Shown one piece after another: positions 10,151-17,024 of a DNA stretch of 64,000 nucleotides (position 1 is its first letter; each line of letters begins with the position of its first letter). The position numbers and the translations under genes were made by a program. The DNA is from Chitinibacter bivalviorum (GTDB lineage Bacteria > Pseudomonadota > Gammaproteobacteria > Burkholderiales > Chitinibacteraceae). The notes under the pieces were generated by a model, which made no database searches, was not told the DNA's origin, and worked only from the letters and a program-made list of their open reading frames with translations. The DNA lies in contig NZ_CP058627.1 in NCBI RefSeq assembly GCF_013403565.1, forward strand, positions 1-64,000, in the 5' to 3' direction.

Positions 10151-10175
10151 GAGGCTGTAAATTGTTGTGTATAGT

Positions 10176-10252
10176 GCGCCCGTAGCTCAGTTGGATAGAG
10201 TATTTGGCTACGAACCAAAGGGTCGGGCGTTCGAATCGCTCCGGGCGCACCA
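10176..10252 (+). tRNA. tRNA-Arg(ACG), copy 1
   Basis: 77 nt with encoded CCA. The acceptor stem is GCGCCCG/CGGGCGC and the anticodon is ACG, whose A would be deaminated to inosine by TadA to read CGU, CGC and CGA. The sequence is identical to the second copy at 10396-10472. Confidence 0.96.
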
Positions 10253-10281
10253 ACACCACAATGTAGTATGATGTTTTAGAT

Positions 10282-10356
10282 GTCCCTATAGTTTAGCGGT
10301 TAGAACACTGCCCTTTCACGGCGGCGGCCGGGGTTCGATTCCCCGTGGGGACGCCA
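10282..10356 (+). tRNA. tRNA-Glu(TTC), copy 1
   Basis: 75 nt with encoded CCA. Acceptor stem GTCCCTA/TGGGGAC (one G-U pair), anticodon loop CTTTCAC giving TTC. Identical to the copies at 10506-10580 and 56262-56336. Its 3' end contains the same 14-bp sequence that is duplicated at the ends of the integrative element. Confidence 0.96.
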
Positions 10357-10395
10357 AAAGCGTCAAGTAATACAGTATAAAAGTTTTAAATCAGT

Positions 10396-10472
10396 GCGCC
10401 CGTAGCTCAGTTGGATAGAGTATTTGGCTACGAACCAAAGGGTCGGGCGTTCGAATCGCTCCGGGCGCACCA
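10396..10472 (+). tRNA. tRNA-Arg(ACG), copy 2
   Basis: Same sequence as 10176-10252. The Arg-Glu pair is repeated in tandem, with diverged spacers between the genes, pointing to an old segmental duplication. Confidence 0.96.
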
Positions 10473-10505
10473 ATTTAAATCTGTATGCTGAGTTGTTTTA
10501 AGTAT

Positions 10506-10580
10506 GTCCCTATAGTTTAGCGGTTAGAACACTGCCCTTTCACGGCGGCGGCCGGGGTTCGATTCCCCGTGGGGACGCCA
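10506..10580 (+). tRNA. tRNA-Glu(TTC), copy 2, occupied integration site
   Basis: Complete and identical to copy 1, including the CCA. Its last 14 bp (10567-10580) form the left attachment copy of the 4.2 kb element. The convergent recombinase gene runs into it, so its final 41 bases overlap that reading frame on the other strand. No terminator separates the tRNA from the recombinase gene. Confidence 0.96.
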
Positions 10581-12048
10581 CTTTATTCCCGGCGTCAAGA
10601 TAGTACGTCAGTTGGAATGTCGAAGCAGCAACATCAAGTTCCACCTTCTGAATCAATCCACGAATAAAGTCTTTCAAGCGTTCCCTGTCTAGGTACGCCA
10701 TATCTTCAGCAATACCCTTCATAATTTTGGAAACCTGAACCTCTGTTAGGTTTCGAACTGCTTGAGCTTCTTTTTCAACTTCGGTTCTTCGAACTACATC
10801 CTCTTCTAAAGCTATACGCCGTTGCTCATAGCTCTCAATTTGTCTTAAGAGCGGTGCTGGCGATGTTGTTTGAGCCAACAACTCTGTGATGCGAATAATA
10901 TGCCGCTCGATGTCCGCAAGTTCTTTGCGTAGATTCGGTAGCTCGGTATCGCGCATTTTCGCTTCAGTCTGGCGTTTGGCCGCTTTTGTGAATGCAGCGA
11001 CGAAATCATGGGCTAGTAAATTGTCGGTCAACTGCGCCAATACAGCAGGCTCAATCACATCGGCTTTAATTCGCTTACCTTTCCCTGCCCGATAAGAACC
11101 TTCGCCATCACTATGCCAAGCAGTGCCATCCGGTGATTTTAAAATGCCTGAAAGCAAATAGTCGCTTCGCGTTCGCCGGCTTTTAGACATGCTGCTCGTT
11201 TCGAGCATATTCAGGATTGCGTCTGCCTCATCATCAGTAATGAGAGCGGGATGCGTGTTGTGCTGTATGACCCACTCGCTCCGAGGTTTGCGTTTTTCAC
11301 CCCCGACGTAACCCGTATCATTGATTTCGTTGCGTTGATTCCAAACGGTATGTCCTGCGTAGGTGAGGGCATTCCACTCTATTCCGATTGCGGTAGAGCC
11401 CGCTATTTTGAGACCCGCGTCTTTAAGTGCGAGCTGACGCGATCCTCCCATTGCTTTTGCCTTTAGGTACTTACGCACTTTATCGGCTTCATCAGACAGA
11501 GCTAGGCGCGATTTTACGACGGGGGTGCCTTCGCGTAGTGCGCCTGTTTCGATGTGCTCTAAGCGATACCCGAGCGGCGCACGGCCGCCTGCGCGCCAGC
11601 CTTGGCGAACATTCTCAGTCATGCCTGCTAAGCCCTTGGCTTTTGACGTCAGGCTATGCCACTCATCCATTGCTTGAAGAATGGATTTCAGCAGCATTTC
11701 AGTAACCGGGTCGGTGTCAGGTAGGCTCTTATAGATAACCTTTACCCCAAATTTCCGGCACTCAACTTCTTCGAATATGAGCGAGATATGACGTCGACGT
11801 GCTAGTCGCGATGTATCAAGGATAAGTAAGGCATCCCATCCGCGTCGCTTGTTACGTACTGCGGCAACCAGAGCTTGAAACCCAGGCCGTTGCTCATCCT
11901 TGCCCGACTCGACAACATCTGTAAATTCGGCAGTGAGAAGATAGCCGCGTTCAGCTGCTAGTTCTTGCAGCTGTCGGCGCTGAGCATCGATGCTCACATC
12001 CGAGCGGTCTTTGCTGCTCCGCAAGTAGAGTGCTGCTTTCGTGACCAT
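10540..12048 (-). CDS. Large serine recombinase (integrase of the tRNA-Glu element)
   Basis: Site-specific recombinase of 502 aa expected to integrate and excise the element. The resolvase-type catalytic domain (about 1-145) has R10 and catalytic S12 in ALYLRSSKD, SIDAQRRQL, and DTSRLARRR. A recombinase DNA-binding domain follows (GWRAGGRAPLGYRL, then WVIQHNTHPALI), then a coiled coil (about 350-430) and a C-terminal segment. In the usual zinc-ribbon place (SGILKSPDGTAW) the cysteines are missing. The ATG at 12048 puts the catalytic block at the N-terminus as in relatives; longer in-frame starts exist (12060, 12111). The last 13 codons and stop lie inside the tRNA-Glu on the other strand, so the C-terminus is supplied by the host after integration. 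Confidence 0.9.
   Translation of the reverse strand: MVTKAALYLRSSKDRSDVSIDAQRRQLQELAAERGYLLTAEFTDVVESGKDEQRPGFQALVAAVRNKRRGWDALLILDTSRLARRRHISLIFEEVECRKFGVKVIYKSLPDTDPVTEMLLKSILQAMDEWHSLTSKAKGLAGMTENVRQGWRAGGRAPLGYRLEHIETGALREGTPVVKSRLALSDEADKVRKYLKAKAMGGSRQLALKDAGLKIAGSTAIGIEWNALTYAGHTVWNQRNEINDTGYVGGEKRKPRSEWVIQHNTHPALITDDEADAILNMLETSSMSKSRRTRSDYLLSGILKSPDGTAWHSDGEGSYRAGKGKRIKADVIEPAVLAQLTDNLLAHDFVAAFTKAAKRQTEAKMRDTELPNLRKELADIERHIIRITELLAQTTSPAPLLRQIESYEQRRIALEEDVVRRTEVEKEAQAVRNLTEVQVSKIMKGIAEDMAYLDRERLKDFIRGLIQKVELDVAASTFQLTYYLDAGNKVASPRGIEPRPPP
10567..10580. repeat. Left attachment repeat (att), inside tRNA-Glu
   Basis: CCGTGGGGACGCCA, the 3' end of tRNA-Glu including its CCA, repeated exactly at 14787-14800. 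The same 14 bp are present in all four tRNA-Glu genes of the window. Confidence 0.85.
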
Positions 12049-12111
12049 GGTCGAATTCATCCAAAAAATGCAGTGCGAGTTCCACCGCTTTCGCAACATC
12101 TGGTCGCCCAA

Positions 12112-12448
12112 TGGAGGGCAGAGGGCTCAAAATCATATTGAGCCCCGCTTAAGGTGGTTCTGCAAGCTAAAAAGCAGTTCAACGTAATTGCTAATCAGTA
12201 ATGCTGAGAACGCTATTTTGACTTTAGTACATTGTTTGCCTGCTACAACAAATGACACAGAAATGCTCCATCAGGGCACCTGATGGCATGGGGTGCTAAT
12301 TTTTCCTATGAACTGCCCTGATGTTTAAATGCTGAATTTCCTCTGGAACCCACGCTCGGTGCGTTGCAAAATTATGCTGCCCAAACTTAGGCATTGGTAA
12401 GTATAGGGTTGCAACTGCAGCATGAATTGGCATCTTCGATGCCAGCAG
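12112..12448. other. Intergenic region between recombinase and winged-helix gene, three dyads
   Basis: No gene is supported here. It holds three perfect inverted repeats: GGCTCAA-N7-TTGAGCC at 12124-12144, CCATCAGG-GCA-CCTGATGG at 12268-12286, and GGCATC-TTC-GATGCC at about 12430-12444. The first two lie upstream of the leftward recombinase gene and are operator candidates. The third is just beyond the stop of the 12449-13273 gene and could be its terminator, although a T-run is lacking. Confidence 0.55.
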
Positions 12449-13273
12449 TCAATCCGCGTCTAGTCCGGGGAGGGCTTCGAGTACCAGCGTTGTGTGATTA
12501 AGTCGTGAAAACTTAATGAATCCGTTGCGCAGCAACTCCTGGTTGCGGGTTTTTTGTTTTGCTGTAAACGCACCGAAGCCACTAGCTAGGTGTTCTTTCA
12601 GTCTGATTCTAAAGCGCTGAGCGGCGGCGTTAGCAATAACGATATGCACCTTTGAGATTTTTGAGTTTTCAACGAAACACATATATCGAATGGCAATGAT
12701 GAGTTTTTCAAAATCAGCATCGCTGCGACTGCAGTTCTCAACTTCAATCCATTCAATGCCGTCGTTGTTCTCAAGCACCAAGTCAGGGATTTTTGCGTGT
12801 ATTTCTTCGATGCTGAACGCATCGCGCTTAATCCCGAACTTCTGTTCAAAAACAGGAGACACCTCTGCACGAACTTCAAGTTCGCTCCAGATTTTGGGTG
12901 CCAGATAATCACCGCTATACAAAATGGCATACACACTGTTGCAAGCCGTACGGTGCGCATGGGCATGTCTTAACCAATCTCGAGCGTGGCTTTTGCCATC
13001 AGGGAGTTCAAGGTCATTTAAGGCCAGCCAATCTACGCCTTTTTTGCTGAGTGCAATCAATAGCTGAGTGGTCACACTGTCTTGTTTGGTTACGACCAAC
13101 TTTTGTTCTGTGAGCCATTTAACCGTGCGGCTGGCCATCACTAATGCACTTGCATCGGTACGTCGCCAAATGGCCTTGGCAATTTGCCGTAGGCTCGCGT
13201 AGCCAACATGCGCTAGATAAAGCATGACTTTGATGCGGTTTTGTTCACCTTGCTGTTTTTTACTGAGGGACAT
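12449..13273 (-). CDS. Winged-helix protein with PD-(D/E)xK-like C-terminal domain, element-encoded
   Basis: 274 aa, function not established. The N-terminal 80 residues look like a winged helix-turn-helix (LYLAHVGYASLRQIAKAIW, then VKWLTEQKLVV). The middle has HAHAHRTACNSVY. The C-terminal half has acidic spacing typical of restriction-like folds: IPDLVLENNDGIEWIEVEN, that is PD followed by ExE, then conserved aromatic/basic positions. This layout recalls the replication-relaxation family of plasmids and islands, but I recall that family only by pattern and the match is uncertain. A perfect dyad, TGCTCAG-G-CTGAGCA, lies 37-51 bp upstream of the ATG, suggesting autoregulation. Both genes flanking it belong to the same element. 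Confidence 0.7.
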   Translation of the reverse strand: MSLSKKQQGEQNRIKVMLYLAHVGYASLRQIAKAIWRRTDASALVMASRTVKWLTEQKLVVTKQDSVTTQLLIALSKKGVDWLALNDLELPDGKSHARDWLRHAHAHRTACNSVYAILYSGDYLAPKIWSELEVRAEVSPVFEQKFGIKRDAFSIEEIHAKIPDLVLENNDGIEWIEVENCSRSDADFEKLIIAIRYMCFVENSKISKVHIVIANAAAQRFRIRLKEHLASGFGAFTAKQKTRNQELLRNGFIKFSRLNHTTLVLEALPGLDAD

Positions 13274-13309
13274 TCGGTGTTCCTATTTGTGGTTGGATAC
13301 ACCGTATAG

Positions 13310-13324
13310 TGCTCAGGCTGAGCA
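13310..13324. promoter_or_regulatory. Candidate operator upstream of the winged-helix gene
   Basis: Perfect 15-bp dyad TGCTCAG-G-CTGAGCA. On the minus strand it is followed directly by TATACGG, a possible -10, so a protein bound here would compete with RNA polymerase for the promoter of the 12449-13273 gene. Confidence 0.5.
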
Positions 13325-13684
13325 TGATTGATGTTATGCGGGATGTTTTGTCTGCTTAAACATCAAAAATAAGCAGCCCCATCAAGCCCTCCGACCTCTC
13401 ACTACGCAGCCCTGCGGCCTGCTGCGCGGGGATAAATCCCCTTGCAATGAGGACGTTTTGGCTGACGGGCTGGACGCCCTACCAAAACTCTGCCGCTAGG
13501 GCGGCAGCCTCACCGGTCCCCCGAGCACGCTCGGGAAACCGCCTTGCAGTGGCGCTCCCGATGGTCGCGGTCCTGTCGGACTCGTGGCTCACCCAATCTG
13601 CCGCGTGGCGTCAGACCGGGGCCCTGCCACGCCCACCGCAACGCGGTTTCCCGAGAGAACTCGGGGGATGGCTTCGCCCCCGGC

Positions 13685-13741
13685 GAACGGTCGTCAGTTG
13701 GGACTGACTCACAAGCTGCTGAACGCAGCTTGTGACCGTTC
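13685..13741. other. Perfect three-way-junction palindrome
   Basis: The outer stem GAACGGTC/GACCGTTC encloses two perfect hairpins: GTCAGT-TGGG-ACTGAC (13693-13708) and ACAAGCTGC-TGAAC-GCAGCTTGT (13711-13733). All 23 pairs are Watson-Crick, unlikely by chance, pointing to a selected RNA or single-stranded DNA structure. Confidence 0.6.
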
Positions 13742-13998
13742 CCGGCTCCCCCACACCGACATCGCTGGGGCGATGACGGCTGCTTCGGGCTGGACGCCCT
13801 GCGCGCCCCTGCGGGGTGTCTCTACGCGATTGAACCGGTACTTAATGTTTTTATCGTTGCTGGATCCGCGCCTTGAAGCACCTCGTCCGCATTGAAAAGG
13901 CGTCTGTCAGCAGCGACATGCATGCTGGTTCATTTGCACAAATTTCTTTGAGAGGCGACAATCGGCCAAGAGCGGAAGTAACGCATGGCTTGCCCATG

Positions 13999-14061
13999 AC
14001 CTAATGAATGACCGCATTTCCTCTTATAACAAACGTAAATAGTCCGGTTGATTAGTTAGGT
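13999..14061 (+). repeat. attC-like site in front of the 149-aa gene
   Basis: 63 bp framed by ACCTAAT (13999-14005) and GTTAGGT (14055-14061), the second fitting the integron core GTTRRRY exactly and the first differing from RYYYAAC at the last base. Inside, GAATGACCG can pair imperfectly with CGGTTGATT. The gene starts 16 bp after the core site, as cassette genes do. No matching site follows the gene, and no integron integrase is present. Confidence 0.35.
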
Positions 14062-14076
14062 GCTACAGGAATCATT

Positions 14077-14526
14077 ATGAAATATGACGACGCAAGTTGG
14101 CACTCAGGTGGCAACTTCCCAAAACAACAACCAGAGGAATACGGGGGTACTCACATCGCACTTTTCTTGAAATGGTGCTTCATCAAGGGGTGGGCTGGTG
14201 AACTACATCAAACTGAAGAGCCAGAGGCCGTAACTCAGGTTATTAACGACACACTTTCCGCCACAGAGTTTTTCTTTACTTATTGCGACGGGAAGCTCAC
14301 TGATGAAACGTTCAATGAGGTTGGCAACGCTTTTGCGGCTCAATATTACGGCGATGATGGCTTGTATTTGAATGATTATGCTGAGCACTTTGAGGAGCTT
14401 ATGTATGTTGCCCCAGAAAGCGACCACGATTTTGCAAAATATTCTGCTGTTCTTGATGCTCGCCTTAAAAGCAACGTACTCACAAAGGCTCAATTAAAAC
14501 CAAAGCCGTGGTGGAAAGTGTGGTAG
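14077..14526 (+). CDS. Hypothetical protein, cassette-like, element-encoded
   Basis: 149 aa, acidic and soluble, with no signal peptide or membrane segment. It begins MKYDDASWHSGGNFP, a start I associate from memory with a widespread family of small uncharacterised proteins often found in accessory DNA; I cannot name a function. It is rich in aromatic residues and ends in PKPWWKVW. An AGGA lies 8 nt before the ATG. It stands alone on the plus strand near the right end of the element, preceded by the attC-like site. Its AT-richer composition contrasts with the palindrome cluster just upstream, fitting separate acquisition. Confidence 0.75.
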   Translation: MKYDDASWHSGGNFPKQQPEEYGGTHIALFLKWCFIKGWAGELHQTEEPEAVTQVINDTLSATEFFFTYCDGKLTDETFNEVGNAFAAQYYGDDGLYLNDYAEHFEELMYVAPESDHDFAKYSAVLDARLKSNVLTKAQLKPKPWWKVW

Positions 14527-14786
14527 AGCCAGTTATTTCGCGTGCTGCATCGACGTCGGTACACAGTACAACTACAACATGCTTGGCAGCTTTATATTCA
14601 CCACCAGAAACTCAAGGGATTACTGCCTGAATGTCTGAATTGGGTCGAGTGCTGCCGCTCACAATGATTTCGCAATCTGAATTCTGCGGGTCACCGTGAG
14701 TGAGTAACTATATCAGCACGGCTTCACTTGCATTTTCAGAACTCAACTGCGGACCAGACAAAACCGTCGGGGATAGAATCGCGTCG

Positions 14787-14800
14787 CCGTGGGGACGCCA
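14787..14800. repeat. Right attachment repeat (att)
   Basis: Exact copy of the last 14 bp of tRNA-Glu (CCGTGGGGACGCCA) without the rest of a tRNA gene. Identity stops abruptly at 14786 on the left and right after the CCA on the right, as expected for an att remnant. Confidence 0.85.
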
Positions 14801-14817
14801 ACTTAGCTCTAAGTTGG
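14798..14817 (+). other. Hairpin displaced from behind tRNA-Glu
   Basis: CCAACTTA-GCTC-TAAGTTGG, a perfect 8-bp stem beginning with the CCA of the att repeat. Before integration it would have followed the tRNA directly and may have helped 3'-end formation. There is no T-run. Confidence 0.5.
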
Positions 14818-15035
14818 TGTCAGTAGTAAATCATCGGTAGTACTTCTGTTTTATCTCTTGCTTTAAATCCAAAAAAAATCAAACAGCTACACCCAACTAG
14901 GGTATTGCGTTTAAAGCGTTAATCTTCATTGATTTTAGGCTTATACATCACCCATGTATCTGCAGTATTTCTGCGTTCAATATTTCCCATCTTCAGTCTG
15001 TGTTGTGCTGGTTTAGACGATGTTAAACTAGTGGC

Positions 15036-16211
15036 ATGAAAACCTATGACGCAGATTTAATTATTGTCGGTGGTGGCCTTGTCGGTGCCGCTTTGGCGTT
15101 GGCGCTGAAAAACACCACGCTAGATGTTATTTTGCTCGAAGGGCGTGCGCCGCAACTCGACTGGCCGCTGAATACGTGGGATCAGCGTGTCTATGCGATT
15201 AGCCGCGCGAGCCGTCGTTTGCTGACCGAGATTGGTGCTTGGCAGCGGATGCGGGCTGATCGTTTGTCGCCGATTGCCGCAATGAAGATCGCTGGCGATG
15301 CGCCCAATAGCCGTTTGGAGTTTGCTGCGCTGGAGTCGGGCGTAGATGAATTGGCGTTTATTGTCGAAAACCGCGAATTACAGCGTGCGCTTTGGCTGGC
15401 GCTAGACGATTGCAGCAATGTGCGTGTGATGACTTCTGTCACAGCCAAGGCCTTGCAGATTGATTATGATGCGGCGCAACTCACGCTAGAAGATGGCAGC
15501 TTATTGCGCGCTAAGCTAATCATCGGGGCGGATGGGGCTAATTCTTGGGTGCGCCAACAGTTGGCGATTCCGTCGAGCGCTAAATCGTATGAGCAATATG
15601 GTGTGGTTGCCAACTTTGCTTGTGAGAAGCCACATTACGGTGTGGCCCAGCAATGGTTTATGGCCGATGGCATTTTGGCTTGGCTGCCGCTGCCCAATCA
15701 GCAGATGTCGATGGTGTGGTCGTGCAGCGAAGACCGTCGGAATGAACTTTTAGCCCTTTCGGCAGACGAACTCGCTAAACAAGTTGCACAAGCAGGACAA
15801 TCGCGTTTAGGCCAGCTCTCACTGATTACGCCCGCCGCCGCTTTTCCGCTGAAATTAACGCAGGTTGCCGAAATCGCCCGTTCACGCGTGGCCTTGGTTG
15901 GCGATGCGGCGCATACCGTGCATCCATTGGCGGGGCAGGGCGTGAATTTGGGTTTTGGTGACGTGGCCGAATTGGCCAAAGTGCTTGGTAGTGTTCATCC
16001 GGATCGGATTGGCGATGCGCTGGTGCTGCGTCGCTACGAACGAGCCCGTCGCGAGTCGGTGCTGCTGATGCAAACTGTGTGCGATGGATTGCAGGCTTTA
16101 TTTAATAATCACAACCCAATACTCAAATCATTGCGTAATATTGGGCTCACTATGACCGACTCATTACCGTGGATTAAGCGTCAGCTGATTCGCCATGCGA
16201 TGGATTCCTAA
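15036..16211 (+). CDS. FAD-dependent ubiquinone-biosynthesis-type hydroxylase (UbiH/UbiF/COQ6 family)
   Basis: 391-aa flavoprotein monooxygenase expected to hydroxylate a ring position of the ubiquinone precursor. The N-terminal dinucleotide fold IIVGGGLVGAALALAL, the mid DG motif IIGADGANSWVRQQL, and the C-terminal FAD motif VGDAAHTVHPLAGQGVNLG are all intact and in the order of the family. The sequence does not let me decide between UbiH, UbiF and the broader-range UbiM, so no symbol is given. It is first in a two-gene unit with dsbC, whose start follows the stop by 8 bp. Confidence 0.9.
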   Translation: MKTYDADLIIVGGGLVGAALALALKNTTLDVILLEGRAPQLDWPLNTWDQRVYAISRASRRLLTEIGAWQRMRADRLSPIAAMKIAGDAPNSRLEFAALESGVDELAFIVENRELQRALWLALDDCSNVRVMTSVTAKALQIDYDAAQLTLEDGSLLRAKLIIGADGANSWVRQQLAIPSSAKSYEQYGVVANFACEKPHYGVAQQWFMADGILAWLPLPNQQMSMVWSCSEDRRNELLALSADELAKQVAQAGQSRLGQLSLITPAAAFPLKLTQVAEIARSRVALVGDAAHTVHPLAGQGVNLGFGDVAELAKVLGSVHPDRIGDALVLRRYERARRESVLLMQTVCDGLQALFNNHNPILKSLRNIGLTMTDSLPWIKRQLIRHAMDS

Positions 16212-16219
16212 GGAAAGAT

Positions 16220-16957
16220 ATGAAACACCTTGCTCGTTTAATGATGGCCGCTGGCTTGTTTACCATGGTGGCTTGCACGGCTCAAGCCGATACACCGCCG
16301 AAAGATTTGAAAGCAACCTTGTCGAAAAAACTCGGTCGCCCAGTCGATGCGGTCAATCCAACCCCCGTGAAAGGCATTTACGAAGTGGTGATGGGCAAAC
16401 GCCAGATTATTTACACCGATGCCAAAGGTGAGTACGCCTTTGTCGGTGAAATGGTGGATATTGCGAAAAAAGAAAGCCTGACTGAAAAACGCATCGCAGA
16501 AATGATGACCACTGATTTCTCAAAACTGCCGCTGGCAGATGCCGTGAAAATCGTGCGTGGCGATGGTAGCCGTAAACTGGTGGTGTTTACCGATCCAGAT
16601 TGCCCATTTTGTAAGCGTCTTGAGCAGCAAAGTTTGGCGGGTATTGATAACATCACAATCTACAACTTCCTGATGCCTTTGCCAGGCCTGCACCCCGATG
16701 CTGAACGTAAATCTAAACTGATCTGGTGCGCAGGGGCTGATCAAACTACCGCGTGGAAAAACTGGTTCTTTGATGCCAAATTGCCAGAAGGTACTGGCGA
16801 GTGTGAAAACCCAGTGCAACGCAATATGGCTTTGGGTGAATCACTGGGCATTAGCGGCACACCGGCATTGATTTTTGCGGATGGTCAGATTGTGTCGGGC
16901 GCGATTCCGAAAGAGCAGATCGAGGAATTGCTCAATAAGGCCAAAGCCAAGAAATAA
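16220..16957 (+). CDS. dsbC: Thiol:disulfide interchange protein DsbC
   Basis: Periplasmic disulfide isomerase of 245 aa. It has a signal peptide (1-23, ending AQA), an N-terminal dimerisation domain (about 24-80; KGIYEVVMGKRQIIYTD), a linker helix, then a thioredoxin fold with the redox motif CPFC at 128-131 and cis-proline in SGTPALIF. The second cysteine pair typical of DsbC is present (WCAGAD and GECENP). Co-directional with and 8 bp behind the monooxygenase gene, and followed by a bidirectional terminator. Confidence 0.95.
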   Translation: MKHLARLMMAAGLFTMVACTAQADTPPKDLKATLSKKLGRPVDAVNPTPVKGIYEVVMGKRQIIYTDAKGEYAFVGEMVDIAKKESLTEKRIAEMMTTDFSKLPLADAVKIVRGDGSRKLVVFTDPDCPFCKRLEQQSLAGIDNITIYNFLMPLPGLHPDAERKSKLIWCAGADQTTAWKNWFFDAKLPEGTGECENPVQRNMALGESLGISGTPALIFADGQIVSGAIPKEQIEELLNKAKAKK

Positions 16958-16970
16958 TGGTTCTATGAAT

Positions 16971-17000
16971 AAAAAAGCCACCGCTTGCGGTGGCTTTTTT
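16971..17000. terminator. Bidirectional terminator between dsbC and the binding-protein gene
   Basis: AAAAAAGCCACCGC-TTGC-GGTGGCTTTTTT: a perfect stem with A-tract and T-tract on either side, serving both convergent genes. Confidence 0.9.
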
Positions 17001-17024
17001 GTGGGCTATGCAATGGATGCGGGC

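Larger units (their letters stand above)
13274..14076. other. Long non-coding stretch of the element with GC-rich palindrome cluster
   Basis: No convincing gene in 800 bp. From 13382 to 13842 the sequence is clearly GC-richer than its surroundings and consists almost entirely of short perfect hairpins: TGCCGC-TAGG-GCGGCA (13491-13506), CCCGAGC-AC-GCTCGGG (about 13520), ACCGC-AAC-GCGGT, CCCGAG-AGAA-CTCGGG, CATCGC-TGGG-GCGATG and CCCC-TGC-GGGG. It also contains the three-way junction at 13685-13741. The 15-mer CGGGCTGGACGCCCT occurs twice (about 13476 and 13786). The attC-like site at 13999-14061 follows. The structure is seen directly; the role (replication or transfer origin, structured RNA, or repeat remnant) is unknown. 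Confidence 0.65.
10567..14800. mobile_element. Small integrative element in tRNA-Glu, large serine recombinase type
   Basis: About 4.2 kb bounded by a perfect 14-bp direct repeat, CCGTGGGGACGCCA, at 10567-10580 (3' end of an intact tRNA-Glu) and 14787-14800. Contents in order: serine recombinase reading towards the tRNA, a regulatory gap with three dyads, a winged-helix/nuclease-like gene, a 460-bp GC-rich palindrome cluster, an attC-like site, and a 149-aa gene. There is no replication, conjugation or capsid gene, so it is either a minimal or decayed element, or a satellite that moves with help. The boundaries are seen directly; mobility is inferred from recombinase plus repeats. Confidence 0.85.
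14527..15035. other. Right end of the element and ubiH upstream region
   Basis: No gene is supported. 14527-14786 is element DNA without a recognisable feature, except that on the minus strand it would supply the recombinase C-terminus in a circular form. 14787-14800 is the right att repeat. 14798-14817 is a hairpin that in the uninterrupted chromosome would directly follow the tRNA-Glu CCA. The rest is the leader of the monooxygenase gene. Confidence 0.6.

Noticed and set aside
13447..13895. Several open frames of 60-100 codons on the plus strand in the palindrome cluster
   Set aside because: They owe their openness to high GC content, have Arg/Pro/Ala-rich meaningless translations, overlap one another in different frames and lack ribosome sites. 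The hairpin structure explains the sequence better.
14527..14786. Possible second attC after the 149-aa gene
   Set aside because: I looked for paired RYYYAAC and GTTRRRY sites. ACTCAAC occurs near 14740, but no complementary GTTRRRY follows at a suitable distance.
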